Below, in pieces: positions 12,508-23,501 of a DNA stretch of 64,000 nucleotides (position 1 is its first letter; each line of letters starts with the position of its first letter). This DNA is from Phyllostachys edulis (taxonomy: Eukaryota; Streptophyta; Magnoliopsida; Poales; Poaceae): NCBI GenBank assembly GCA_036346405.1, contig CM070546.1, forward strand, positions 101,934,826 to 101,998,825. The letters are read 5' to 3'. The notes beneath the pieces were generated by a model, which was not told where the DNA came from, ran no database searches, and saw only the letters and a list, made by a program, of their open reading frames with translations. The position numbers and the translations under genes are program-made.

Positions 12508-15500
12508 GTATGCTACTTTCTGACCTGTGATTCCTTGATTTACAGAAGAGAAGTTAAAAGGTGCTATTTGGTTGCATGATAGGATATGCATAAAAAATAA
12601 ACGCAAAACTGTACCTAGCTGCCTAGTTAATATCTTTGTTTTACTGTCATTAGATTTATCACATTTTAGTGGTTGCTTGATGTTTTCTTAGAGTGTACTA
12701 GGAGTGAGTGCTTTCTTTAGAGAGAAATTTGATCTCAGTTATGACTAATGAGAATAATCTTCCTTTTAATTTGTAACCCTTCTTGCCTCTATTTGTTAAT
12801 AGTGGTTGGTTGCTGGTGGTGTTCTGGGTTACATTTAGTTCTATAGAGAAAAGAACAATATCTTTGTAATCTGTATATTACTTGCCATGGGGGCAATCCT
12901 ACTGAATGCACAACCGCATGTCTAGCATAAAAATCACCATCAAGTAACTAATATTAAAGTTAAAACAATATGTAAGTAATGTGGTAATCTTCTGATAAAT
13001 TTTAATTTTGGTAGTACAGTATGATATAGGAGCAGTGAAATCAATTGTCCTGTCCAGTATTCTCAGCGTTAAAACGACTCGTGCAATCCCACTGCAGCCA
13101 AACTTGCGCGTAAAATATAATGACTGAGATACTTAAGATAGTAGAGAGAATCTGTGTTCATGCTCCAATTTACTGGGAAGTTATGAATAGCTTCTTTCTG
13201 CCTTCTCATTTATGGGTCAGTGAGAAGAGGAATGAAAAAAAAGTCAGAACTACTTCTCATGGTGCCAATGCGGTTAGTTACCATTTGCACGATGCTATGC
13301 AGCTGTATTGGAATTTTTTAAAATTAATGTAAATTTAAATAAAATAATGTAAGGTTGGCTTGATTTTAGTATTATCTTGTCTCAATAGAACATGTTAATA
13401 TTTAGTCTTATCATGGCCGTTGCCCTTTTTCTTTTGCCTCCTAGCTGTCCTTTGAAGTCATAGTAACAAGGTACTTCTTAATACGTGTTCGTCTGACTTT
13501 TCGTGGCACATGTAAAAACAAGATGGTTGGGGTATGAATATCTTTTTTTTTCCCGTTACAATCAGATTGTCAAGGAGATATTTAGGTCACTGGAGGCCTG
13601 CAATGCAGCTGATATGGCTTATGGTGGTGGAAGGTAAGGATAGGGCACAGATCACCCTCAACGCCGGCAAGGACTTGTTCCTTGCGGCAGAGAGGCTCTG
13701 ATCAGGCTGAGGGAAACTTTGATTAAATCATTATTGCTTCTCTCAATAGATACTTGGCTGACTTTATAGAAAAGGAGCCTTCCTAACAATAGTTACTAAA
13801 GATAATAATCCATATATAAATTATACTTGCCTAACAAAGGTTAGCCTATTAATAGAATTACTTATCTCTTTCCTTCTGGCTGTTGTTGCCCAAGGAAAGT
13901 ACTGCTGCCGTAAAGGATTCCTTCATGGTGCTGCCGCATCCTCCTTGCTGGTCCCAGTACCACGACACTGGCGATGATAGTTTTACCCAACAAATGCGTT
14001 TATAACGCTTCCACCTTCATTGCGAAGTAGCTCGCCCTCGAGCTGGAATGTCGGGTAGCGTTCTTTGAACTCAGCTACCTTTTCCCAAGTAGCATCAGCA
14101 GAGGCACATCCAGTCCATTGAACTAACAATTCCCAAACTCCTCGATCGAGACGTGCGCGTACAATGCTGCTAGGCGATGGAACCACACGCCCATGGACAA
14201 AGTCCGGAAGTCCAACAATCTCAGAGGGAGGTGTACCTTCAAACTTTTTAATAAGTGCAACATGGAAGACATCATGAATGCGAGCACGGACGGGAAGCTG
14301 AAGACGATAAGCTGTTAAGGGTATTAGTGGTATTTCCTATTGTTAGGGTTTAGTCTTGTGTGTGTCCCCTTGTACTATATATATGCCCTATGGGCTATTG
14401 CAATAGATAAGCTTCCATTCATATTAAAATGGTATCAGAGCAAGGTTCAAACCCTAACCTCTAGCTCACCTGTCTTCATTTGTTGTTCTGGATGGTGCTT
14501 CTCTCTCTCCATGCCATGTCCGCCGACCGTCAGGTTCACGCCTTTTTCGCATCATTGACGCTGCCGCCCACCGCCCGGCGGCCACATGCTGATTCTCGAC
14601 GTCGCCAGCTCTCCCCGAAGCTTTCTCGCCGGATCCGGTCCTCCGCCGCCGGGGGAGCAACCTACACTCCGGCGGCGATGAGGCTTCGTAACTGCCGGGT
14701 CCGCCTCCCCACGGCCAGATCTTCTCACGCCGCCGAGCTGCGCCTCCTCCGATCCTCATCTGCAGACGGCGGCGGGAGGAGGAGCATCTTCTTCTTGCTG
14801 ATCCTTAGCACGCCGGATCATGCCAGACGACGATGTAAAAACACGACAAGCGGCTTTTCACATGCGCCGCCGGGCGCTTCCCACGTCTTGCCCCGCCACC
14901 GATCTCGCTCTCCTCGACCGCCGCTTTGCTCTCCCGAGCCTGGCTGCCGGATCTACCAAGCTCCCGACCACGCCGCCTCCGCTTCGGATCTGGCCGATCC
15001 GCCGCCGACCTTGATGAGCCTCCTCGTTGCCTTCTTTTGCCACCGCCACTTGATCCACGCCAATCGAGCTCCATCGCTACCGCTTCCAGTTGCTAGGTCG
15101 CGCCCATATGGCCGCTGCGCGCCAAGGCCACCCCGGATCCGGCCATCTCCACTGTCGGAAGCCGGACGGCAAGCGGATCCGATCCTCTCGTCCCGCCACC
15201 TCTTCTTTCTCTTTTTTCCATTGCTCTGCGGATCCCGACGCCGCCAGACATCGCATCGGCGGCCACAAGACGCCATGCCAAACCTCTCTTCAGCTCTCTC
15301 GCCGGTCTCGGCCAGCGGATCGGTTGTGCCATCGCCGTCATGCTGCCGCTGCCCTTCGAGCTTCGCCGGCCGATGCCGATGTTTCAGGAACGGGAACCCT
15401 AGAGTTCTCAAGGCGTCTGCAGTAATGCGAGCCGTGTGGGCTATTTTAATTCTTGGCCGTTTTGCTAGCCGCCCGAAAAAAACTTCTTTGCTATAATCCG

Positions 15501-18500
15501 CTGCCTATGAGTTCTTTCTTTTGTGTCTTCCGTTTGCATCCATCCAAGTCCGTAGCATCTCTCTCTGAGTTCGTCAAAGTCGTACGAGTCCACAAATCCT
15601 TGTCAGTCAGCCGATTGCTTTGCTAGCCATGATTCATCCTCTTGGATTGAATGTGGTCCTCTCCTTTCTTTCGCATGGCTGCAGCCGCCACTCTTCTCTC
15701 CGAGTTGTTGTAGATCGTAGAAGTCTTTATGATACCGCCGCTTCTCTTTGAGCCACCGCCCCGAGCTTCTAAGGCCGTCGCGCTTCTCGCAGACCGCGCC
15801 TCTATGCGCTTTATTGTGATCGAGCCGCCTTGGGAGCTTCGATTTATACCATCATGCTTCTATCTCTCTCTTCGGCTTGATTTGACAGTTCTCTCTATTT
15901 GTGTCACCTTCCACATCCTCTCTCATCGTGTTGCCGTGGTCGACTTTGCTCCCGCTTGCCTCTACTTTCTCAACCCTTGCACTTTGTGCTTATGGGCTGC
16001 AGCATGATTTCGGATGGGAGGAGATCCTTTCGTACCGACATAATTTTCCAAGAGTTGTACGCTATGACGACCTTATCAAGGCTCGGACTTCGGTTTTTCC
16101 CTATTGTAGTGTCAACCCTTTCCAAATGTAATGCTATTGCATACGCTTTGCATTTGAGGAGGGTGTTAAGGGTATTAGTGGTATTTCCTATTATTAGGGT
16201 TGAGTCTTGTGTGTGTCCCCTTGTACTATATATATGCTCTATGGGCTATCGCAATAGATAAGCTTCCATTCATATTAACATAAGCAACCATCCCAATCTT
16301 GCCGATCACCTTGAAAGGTCCATAAAAACGCGGAGACAATTTGGAAGACCCTTCTTTGATAGCAGATGTTGTGCGATGATGAAGTCGTGGCCATACCCAA
16401 TCGCCGATGTCATAGACCACCTCACGGCGTGACTTGTCATGGTGTTGTTTCATGCAATCTTGAGGTTGCAATAAACACTCGCGTTTCTCCTCCAAGAACT
16501 CATCCCTGTCTTTGAGCTATCGGTCAACTACTGCCACTCGGGCGGCTCCTGGTTAATAAGATAAAAGGGTGGGTGGATCACAGCCATAAACCACCTTGAA
16601 AGGAGTCGTCTTCAAGGCTGTTTGAAAAGAATTATAGCAATATTCTGCCCATGGAAGCCACTGAAGCTATTGTTTTGGTCGGTCGCATGAAAGACAACGA
16701 ACATAGAGGATGAAAGGCTGAACTCAATTGTAATTTAACACTAGCAAAGTGAAAGAGTTCCGCCCGAAAAAATTGCTAGTGAACACCGGATCACGGTCGC
16801 TGACCATGGAGGAAGGAATACCATGCAAGCGTTTTATCTCATCGAATAACGCATGGGCAACAGTGCTAGAAGTGGAGGGATGGCCCAAAGCAATAAAATG
16901 GGTATATTTGGAGAAATGATCCACCATGGATAAAATGATTGTGCGGCCGCCCACCTTGGGAAGACCCTCCACAAAGTCCATAGAAATATCTTGCCAAATA
17001 GAGCTAGGGACCTCCAAAGGTTGTAAGGGGCCGGCAGGATGGAGATATTCGGTCTTGTTGCGCTGACACATAGCACACCCTTTGACAAATTCACGCACCT
17101 TCTGATTAGCTTGAGGATGATAGAAGGTGGCACGTAACTGGTGAAGGGTCTTCTGAACGCCTTCGTGCCCACTGCCATGAGCTTCAGCAAGCAATTGAGG
17201 CCACAAAAGCGAGTCGGCTGGGACAAACACCCTACCTTCATACAACAGCAACCCGTCCACCAAGGACCAAGCCGGTTTGGCCGTGCCGGCTAAGACTTGA
17301 TCACAGATAGACTGGAAAGCAGAATTGTTCGCGAGTTCCGTGCGGAGATAATAAAAAACAGCAAATGATGGAGAAGAAATAGCCAACAAGGCAGCAGCAG
17401 GTTCCAGCTGGCGAGAGAGAACATCAGTGACAACATTTTGACGACCTGACCGAAATTCGACCAAAAAATCTTAACCGAAAAACTTGCTGACCCAAGTGTG
17501 TTGTGGAATTGTGGAGAGACGCTGATCTAGGAGATACTTTAGACTGTAGTAATTCGTACGCACCGTAAATGCACACCCCCATAAGGCCGCCAATGGCTCA
17601 CGGCCTCAACAAGACCAATCAATCACGGCCTCAACAAGACCAATCAACTCCCGTTCATATGCCGCCAATTGGAGGTGGTGTGGTGCCACAACCCCACTGA
17701 AGAAAGCAACAGGTCCCGTGCCTTGATGTAATACCACGCTAAAGCCTGTACCGGAAGCATCGCAATCCACCAAAAAGGACTTGTCGAAGTCGGGAAGTTG
17801 GAGGATAGGACCGGAAATAAGGGCCGCCTTGAGTGCATGAAATGTTCCCTCGGCTTTCGGTGACCATGCAAAAGCTACTTTCTTGAGCAATTTAGTGAGG
17901 GGAGTAGCTACCTCGCCATACGCCTTAATGAATTTTGCGGTAGTACCTGGTGAGACTGAGAAAACCCCGCAGTGCACGTACTGTAGTAGGCGTTGGCCAG
18001 CTCTCAACGACTTCCACCTTGCTGAAATACATGGCCACTCCTTGGCCCGATATGATATGACCCAAGTAGGCTACCGATTCTTCCCCGAAATCACATTTGG
18101 AGTGCTTGAGAGCCAACTGATTGTGTCTCGTCAATTGAAGGATTGCACGGACATGCTGAAGATGCTCAACCCAAGATGAATTGTAGACCAAAATATCATC
18201 AAAGAAAACAAACACAAATCGACGAATATAGGCCTTAAGAACATCATTCATAAGAGCTTGAAAAGTAGTTAGAGCATTAGTTAAGCCAAAAGGCATAACG
18301 AGAAACTCGTAGTGGCAATGATGAGTCTGAAACGCTGTCTTCTCGATATCTGCCTCATGCATACGTTCTTGATGGTAACCACTCTGTAAATCGAGTTTGG
18401 TGAAGAAACAGGCGTCTTTAAGCTCATCAAGGAGCTCATCGGCCATCGGGATGGGAAATTTGTCTTTCACCGTTTTGTCATTAAGTGCACGATAGTCCAC

Positions 18501-21500
18501 GCAAAAGTGCCACGAGGTATCCTTCTTGTGGACCAGCAGTACCAACGAAGAGAATGCGGATGTACTCTCCCTGATAATGCCTTGCTTTGACATCTCCTCG
18601 CACTGATGCTCGATTTCATCTTTCAACAATTGGGGGTAGCGATAGGGATGTACTGCCACGGGAGCTGTGCCCGGAAGAAGATGAATGTGATGGCCACATC
18701 GGCGTTGTGGTGGTAAGCCGTGAGGCTCCTCAAAGACGTCAGCAAACTCATCGAGAAGGGTAGTCATCAAGTTGTCATCGTCCATGGAGAATGCTTTGGA
18801 TTGCTTCTCTTGTGCCTGCAAACCATGCCACGTGACCTTATGGTTGTCCCGCCAAAAGGACATGGTCAGCTGCTTTCAAAGTCCCACGTTATGGGTCCCA
18901 AAGTACGTAGCCATTGAACGCCCAACACTATATCGAACCGGCGAGGGGAATGATATAGCAGTCTAGCAAAAAATCTTCGTTGCTAATCCGCACATGTACC
19001 CCGGTGAAGAGTCCTGTGCTGGCCACCTTGTCGCCATTGGCAACAACGACCTTGATGGAGTGGCTAGAAACCGGTGTGAGGCCGAGGCAGCGTGTCGTCT
19101 CCTCGGCGATAAAATTATGTGTTGATCTGGAGTCAACAAGAACTCACATCTTCTCATTGTGGACGTCAACTTGCAGCTGCATTGTCTTCCCCATGCGAAT
19201 GCCAGTGAGGGCGTGTAGGGAGATTTCCACCTCTTCATTGGAGGAATTGTCGCAATTCTCCCCGTCGTCCAACTCTAGCAAATAGATGCTTTTCATGGGG
19301 CACTTGCTGGCATGATCTCTGGAGAATTTCTCAGGGCAATTGAAGCATAAACCCTTGAGATGACGATCTGCCATCTCTTCCGTCGTCAAGCGGCGGAATC
19401 GAGAATTAGGCGTCTTGGTGGCTGGTGGCGCTGCTGCTGTAGTTGTTGGAGAAACTCCCTTTTGTCTCCCTTTGGGAGCCGAACTGGGGCCAAGAAGCAA
19501 GCCACGGCTAACGCCCGCTGGCCTGCTGGAGCCCGGCGGTTTAGCCACTGGCCGAGTCTCTTCGTCGTCATTGATCCAACCTCTTCTCATATGCCCGTGC
19601 CAGGCTCATCGCAGTTTCCAGTGTCGTTGGGTTTTGTAGTTCTACATCAGTGCGCAAGGGGCCCAGTAGTAAAAATTTGCACTTGTTGCCTTTTCTTCAT
19701 GTCATCACATCGACACAAGAGAGCCAAAAATTGCTCCTGATATTTGCCTACTATGCCAGTACGGCAAAGTTGGATGAGCTCGCCCAAAGTGTTACTCTGA
19801 ATTGGGTGTCCAAACCGGAGGTTGACATGATCCACAAAACGTGGTCATGATGGAACACCCTGGTTTCTTTCAAGCCGATAGTACCATTGTCGTGCAGTCC
19901 TTGTCATGTGATACGAGGTGAGCCACACCTTCTCCATCGTCCATTGCCCTTTGAAAAACTGCTCGCAGCAGTTTAACCAAGGTAACGGGTCTTCTTTGCC
20001 ATCGAAAATTGGGAACGGCAGCTTGTGGAATCATGGTACTCGACGACCTCCTGAAGCTTGCTCCTCCTCGTCGTCCTTCAGCCCATCGAGGGCGATTTTC
20101 TTCCTGCTGCCGTTCGCGCCGTCACGACCCGGAGTCTCCTTCTCCAGCGCCGCGAGTCTGCTGTCCATAACATCTCTGGACGTGGTGAGGTCCTGCAGCA
20201 TCCTGTCGGGCACTCGGGCTGCCCCTTTACTTGATCATCCATGGCAGAAGGTGGTGGTAGGGCTGGTTCTGATACCAAAGATGTTATGGCTTATGGTGGT
20301 GGAAGGTAAGGATAGGGCACAGATCACCCTCAACTCCGGCAAGGACTTGTTCCTTGCGGCAGAGAGGCTCTGATCAGGCTGAGGGAAACTTTGATTAAAT
20401 CTTTATTGCTTCTCTCAAGTAGATACTTGGTTGCCTTTATAGAATAGGAGCCTTCCTAACAATAGTTACTAAAGATAACAATCCATATATAAATTATACT
20501 TGCCTAACAAAGGTTAGCCTATTAATAGAATTACTTATCTCTTTCCTTCTTCTTGTTGTTGCCCAAGGAAAGTACTGCTGCCGTGAAGGATTCCTTCATG
20601 GTGCTTCCGCAGCCTCCTTGCTGGTCCCAGCACCACGGCGCCGGCGATGATAGGCTTGCCCAACAAATGCGTCCACAGCAGCAGCATCACATCCATTAAC
20701 CACCTCATAATTATGCTTCCTAATACTTTAATTTTGTGTGGACTATTGCTGTATTGCTTTGCTTTGAACATATTCATGATAGCCTAAGAAGCATACTTAA
20801 TCCAATTCGGAAATGTTATCAGCAGATATGTAAACTTATATGCCAAAAAAAACACCTTGCAGAATAGGGATTTTTTTATGACCCTCATATGATCGTATTT
20901 TTAGGTTGTATTGGTGCAACTTGCCCCTGCTTCCTTTTTGGAAAGAATGCACAATTCTTGGGGTCTGGAACTCTTGCTGGATCATGCACTACACATTGCA
21001 TGCTTTGGGGCCTCCTTACAAGTCTCTGCTGTTTGTTTACTGGGGGGCTTGTATTAGCAGTTCCAGGGTCTGCTGTTGCTTGTTATGCTTGTGGATATCG
21101 CCAAGCACTAAGAACAAAGTACAATCTTCCGGTACGAATTTTGAACTACTAGTTATTATTATCCTTTATTGGTCTGTGATTTTCTTTGGATGTTGATGCG
21201 TTACAATCTTTAGATTGATCAGCAGCAATTTTCTTATCATGCATTCATGTTGTAATTTCTCATAGCTGTTCTGAAATGCATGGTTGTTATTTTCATACCA
21301 CTTGACATGGTTATTGGGATGTCTAGATAAACTATCCACCATTAATGTCTGTGTTGTGATTCTTTATTGTTTTTAATTCCTTTCCTTGACCAAAGGTTGT
21401 TCGTCCCAAATACTTTGCTTTTGCAGGAAGCACCATGCGGTGACTTGACGACGCACTTATTCTGTCACTTGTGTGCCATATGCCAAGAGTACAGGGAGAT

Positions 21501-21579
21501 TCGTGAGAGAACAGACAGCAGCACCTCTTCAGCTCCTAATGTGACTCCACCTCCATTGCAGACGATGGATGAGCCTTGA
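12336..21579 (+). CDS. CNR6: Cell number regulator 6-like PLAC8-domain protein (three coding exons)
   Basis: Joining 12336-12507, 20905-21131 and 21427-21579 gives 552 bp, or 183 residues without an internal stop, the usual CNR6 length. The family (PLAC8; fw2.2/CNR and plant cadmium resistance) comprises small Cys-rich membrane proteins linked to organ size, cell number and metal transport. The signature CC-x4-CPC lies at residues 58-66. Hydrophobic stretches follow at about 86-122, and the conserved C-terminal block HLFCHLC...CQEYREI at 143-158. All junctions are GT-AG. The first codon pair of the signature is split by an 8.4 kb intron holding nested retroelements. The start is the first ATG after a leader-exon acceptor. 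Function in this plant is inferred from the family; metal transport or growth control cannot be told apart by sequence. Confidence 0.92.
12508..13609 (+). other. CNR6: Host-derived 5' part of the large CNR6-like intron
   Basis: AT-rich, non-coding DNA begins with the donor at 12508 and runs to the left LTR of the chromovirus. I see no repeat ends or ORFs with family features. The matching 3' host part of the intron is 20666-20904. Without the retroelement the intron would be about 1.3 kb. Confidence 0.7.
13610..13992 (-). repeat. 3' LTR of the Reina-type element
   Basis: Direct repeat of 20282-20665. The shared core includes the tggcttatggtggtggaagg stretch and ends cccaaca on the plus strand. 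The two copies differ at about twenty sites, suggesting an insertion that is not recent. Confidence 0.85.
14313..14429 (+). repeat. 5' LTR (117 bp) of the small LTR element
   Basis: Contains TATATATA at 14376-14383 as a likely promoter element. The primer-binding site follows immediately. The last bases read aaaa where the 3' copy reads aaca. Confidence 0.9.
14480..15496 (+). other. 338-codon open frame inside the small LTR element, unrecognised
   Basis: The frame is long but low in complexity: rich in Arg, Pro, Ser, Ala and Leu, with no domain or motif I recognise. Long antisense frames cover the same DNA, which is expected in GC-rich sequence with few stop trinucleotides. It lies just after the primer site, where gag would normally start. 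It may be a captured host leader or exon, or simply GC-rich UTR. I do not call it a gene. Confidence 0.3.
16164..16280 (+). repeat. 3' LTR (117 bp) of the small LTR element
   Basis: Same length as the 5' copy, with a few substitutions (for example gttagggtt against attagggtt). It is preceded by the polypurine tract and followed by the target duplication. Confidence 0.9.
16724..17464 (-). pseudogene. Reina-type integrase, catalytic Glu region lost
   Basis: An HHCC zinc-binding start (SGHEG...H...CAMC) is followed by the DDE core with Asp in SMDFVEGLP and Asp in VSDRDPVFTS. The frame fails just before the catalytic glutamate: the expected HPQTDGQSE-like stretch near 16670-16720 is deleted or frame-shifted. 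The integrase is therefore dead. The preceding link to RNase H (17465-17605) is also out of frame. Confidence 0.85.
17606..18863 (-). pseudogene. Reina-type reverse transcriptase and RNase H, broken
   Basis: The frame 17925-18863 holds the RT palm and fingers: VLLVHKKD, then WHFCVDYRALN, FPIPMADELLDEL, FTKLDLQSGYHQ, and the active-site strand with FFDDILVY. The frame 17606-18007 overlaps it and continues into the connection and RNase H region (KAEGTFHALKAAL, then FLVDCDASGTGFSVVLHQ). The frame change near 17925-18007 breaks the polyprotein. This is family homology read directly; the protein is not intact. Confidence 0.88.
18864..20250 (-). pseudogene. Reina-type gag and protease, broken
   Basis: Gag capsid homology is visible at 19647-19835 (LGELIQLCRTG, then YQEQFLALLCRCDD). 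A zinc knuckle CFNC...H...C follows near 19320-19360 in the reading frame 19144-19590. The protease follows at about 18900-19145, where the expected Asp-Ser-Gly triad reads DSRST, so the glycine is lost (a G-to-A change). Several frameshifts separate the pieces. The N-terminal part near 20031-20250 is readable only in short segments. No functional product is expected. Confidence 0.8.
20282..20665 (-). repeat. 5' LTR of the Reina-type element
   Basis: The left edge tgttatggc abuts the primer-binding site (20266-20277), so this is the 5' LTR of a minus-strand element. Its right edge cccaaca is followed by aatgcgt, then host intron. Confidence 0.85.
20905..21131 (+). CDS. CNR6: CNR6-like coding exon 2
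   Basis: It encodes the end of the CC-x4-CPC signature, the glycine-rich linker and the main hydrophobic region (residues 58-133). The acceptor tttttag ends at 20904 and the donor ggtacg opens at 21132. The phase matches exon 1: one base is carried over to complete Cys58. Confidence 0.92.
21427..21579 (+). CDS. CNR6: CNR6-like coding exon 3 with stop codon
   Basis: It encodes residues 134-183, starting EAPCGDLTTHLFCHLC and ending MDEP with TGA at 21577-21579. The acceptor is ttttgcag ending at 21426. The last 29 bases fall in a 58-bp unit that is tandemly duplicated into the 3' UTR. Confidence 0.92.
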   Translation, partial: EAPCGDLTTHLFCHLCAICQEYREIRERTDSSTSSAPNVTPPPLQTMDEP

Positions 21580-21666
21580 TAGTAATAGATGATGTGAACG
21601 TATCCTATCTCCATTGCAGACGATGGATCAGCCTTGATAGTAATAGATGATGTGAACGTATCCTAT
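21551..21666 (+). repeat. 58-bp tandem duplication over the CNR6-like stop codon and 3' UTR
   Basis: Units 21551-21608 and 21609-21666 are identical except for one base (gatgag in the first, gatcag in the second). The first unit holds the last nine codons and the stop; the second lies in the 3' UTR and repeats the same potential end downstream. Confidence 0.95.
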
Positions 21667-23501
21667 CTGACAAATCTTTGGTCGGTGCTGTCTTTGCCTG
21701 CCAGCGTTTTGGCATCTTTTTGTTGTTGTGCTCCTCAGTATTACTACGAGGTCTGGTTTCATAGAGTTGTCGTAAAGATAATTTTATGAACTAATGAACA
21801 ATTCAAAAAGGTGTAACCTTATTTCAAAAACACTCTCAAAAAGGTGTAACTGCAGCTGTATCATTGAACCGTAACACGATTACTATATGTAACATTCTTT
21901 CTTTTATATATATTGGGGATGTGATGAGAAGGGGACAAAGAAGAAAACAAGTGGTTTCATCTGGTATAATGTTCTATCTTGTATTGCTTGCACCTTGTCT
22001 CCCTATGCTGATGCTTTACAAATTCCAAATATTTATTATTTGTGATGTTTGGTGCTAACTGCCAATCCATACACATCAACACTTCAAATTTTTGGACCAT
22101 ATTTGAACGCCTTGTTGAAATTTCTAAAACAGTGGTTATATGAGTTGCAATTTGTTTGAATTTTTTTTGTGATACTAACATAACAGATCGACACTCGGTC
22201 TGGCGTCAGATCATCAGCAGACTCCACCAAGAGCCTACTCATTCCATCTGTCGCTGCAGCAATCTTGGGGCTTCAGACCTCTTAGCATACGGGCTCCAAG
22301 ATGTGAGCCCAGTTGATGTCCTTCGTGCACTGCTTGGTAATGTTGATTAATTTGTAAATCATGTCAGCCACCAAACCATTGTATAGTTATATACTTACAA
22401 AAACAAAATAGCCTCAACGACGGTAGCTCAGGGGCACTTACATCGTCTGTAGCTTGGATGGACTCTGCACATCGAGCATTGGGCGGAGCACTGTATTTTC
22501 CTCTACAGCTCTAGAGTGTCGGCCCGGTATTTTCCTCTACAGCTCTAGAGTGTCGGCCCGACCGGCCGGCGGCGGCGGCTCTGGAGGGAGGAGGGAGCTC
22601 AGCCATGGAGCTCTCATTCGGCAAGAGAGGAAAGCTCATAAGCAACAAAAAAAAAATGAAGAAAGAGAGAGTTGTTTGGAGAGGAAAGCAAATGGGGAAG
22701 GATGCCTTGAGTGTTGGCCGAGAAAGAGAAAGTAGGGAGAAGAGAGGAGAGAAGAGATAGAGGGAAGGCAAGGCAAGATTTATATGGCCAGGAGTTGCTC
22801 TCAGCCACATAAATTAGATTATGTGAGAGAGCAGTTAGGGGAGGAAGGGAATAGGTGAGAGGGGTTAAGTAGAAGGGGATTAGGGAAATAAAAATAGGAA
22901 TTAGTAATTTGGAAGAAAGTAGATAAATAAATTCAGTGAGGACTAGTGGTAGTAATTTACAAGTAGATTTGAACATTAGTATTAAATCGTGTGGGTAGTG
23001 TCAGACCAAATAGTTTTGTACAAGCCGTGTACGAATAATTTTCATTAGACCGACCGATAGCAAAAAAAAGAGATAAAAGCATAGAAAGTGAGGTAAAATA
23101 AATCTAATAAAATCGTCACCGCGTTAGATAAATAATTTGACACGTTCAATTGAATCGCCAAAAAATTGGACTATTTTACTATTTTACCGGGTCCGCCACT
23201 TGCCGGACAGCACGAGGAGCCGAGGGTGCCATTGGGTAGGCCGGCAAGGGGTGATGTCTAGCGGCCGGCGTAGTCGGTGGCCTGGGCGGCGGCACGGTAT
23301 TTCTCGATGTCCTACCTTTATCTTCAATTCAGTGTCGTATACTCGTATTGCTGCGATTGCAAATTTGTAATATAGTTTGCATATTGGACCGTACTTGGCG
23401 GCTTGCGACTCCACCATACCTAGAATTCAATCCTGAGTCCGCCACTATATACAACTTATAATTCATTATCTTTTTATGATGTTCTCATATATAAACACAA
23501 A
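21667..23501. other. 3' flank of the CNR6-like gene, no clear gene
   Basis: This is the 3' UTR and intergenic DNA. The short stretch 22187-22350 has balanced base use and a local open frame (ending LLAYGLQDVSPVDVLRALLG) preceded by an acceptor-like aacag. It could be an exon relic, but I cannot assign it. A G-rich block at 22550-22760 and AT-rich DNA after it show no element ends I can support. Confidence 0.4.
22493..22560 (+). repeat. 34-bp perfect tandem duplication
   Basis: Two identical 34-bp units (22493-22526, 22527-22560) beginning gtattttcctctacagctct. Identity suggests a recent event or an assembly artefact. Confidence 0.95.

Larger units (their letters stand above)
14313..16280 (+). 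mobile_element. Small non-autonomous LTR retrotransposon (TRIM/SMART-like)
   Basis: Two 117-bp LTRs (14313-14429 and 16164-16280) start tgttaaggg and differ at only a handful of sites. The right one ends ttaaca. A perfect 5-bp target duplication taagc flanks the element (14308-14312 and 16281-16285). The primer site tggtatcagagc (14430-14441) matches initiator tRNA-Met directly after the 5' LTR. A purine tract gaggaggg precedes the 3' LTR at 16156-16163. The 1.7 kb interior has no gag, RT or integrase; it is GC-rich and carries a 338-codon open frame. It must rely on another element's proteins, probably a copia's. Confidence 0.9.
13983..16545 (-). pseudogene. Integrase C-terminus with chromodomain, split by a nested LTR element
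   Basis: The frame 16286-16495 reads the post-core region (DIGDWVW, then SSKLSPRFYGPFKVIGKIG). It then stops at the insertion 14313-16280 and resumes at 13983-14307 with a chromodomain (WELLVQWTG, then ADATWEKVAEF). In chromoviruses this domain steers integration toward modified histones. Removal of the insert and one copy of its target duplication (taagc) would bring the halves together, so the insertion came after the chromovirus. Confidence 0.85.
13610..20665 (-). mobile_element. Reina-type Ty3/gypsy chromovirus, degenerate, in the CNR6-like intron
   Basis: The LTRs are short, 383-384 bp (13610-13992 and 20282-20665), with roughly twenty differences by eye. A primer site TGGTATCAGAAC (minus strand, 20277 to 20266) lies four bases inside the 5' LTR. 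In minus-strand order it carries gag, protease, RT, RNase H, integrase and a C-terminal chromodomain, the gypsy order. Short LTRs, a Met-type primer site and a chromodomain point to the Reina clade. The motif aatgc occurs just outside both ends (13602-13606 and 20666-20670), a possible target duplication if the left edge is three bases off. Every domain has stops, frameshifts or losses. It is antisense to the host gene, so its own terminators and promoters oppose the host transcript. Confidence 0.88.

Noticed and set aside
14466..15411. Long antisense frames opposite the 338-codon frame
   Set aside because: GC-rich DNA gives open frames on both strands; no domain, and the element's own sense strand is plus.
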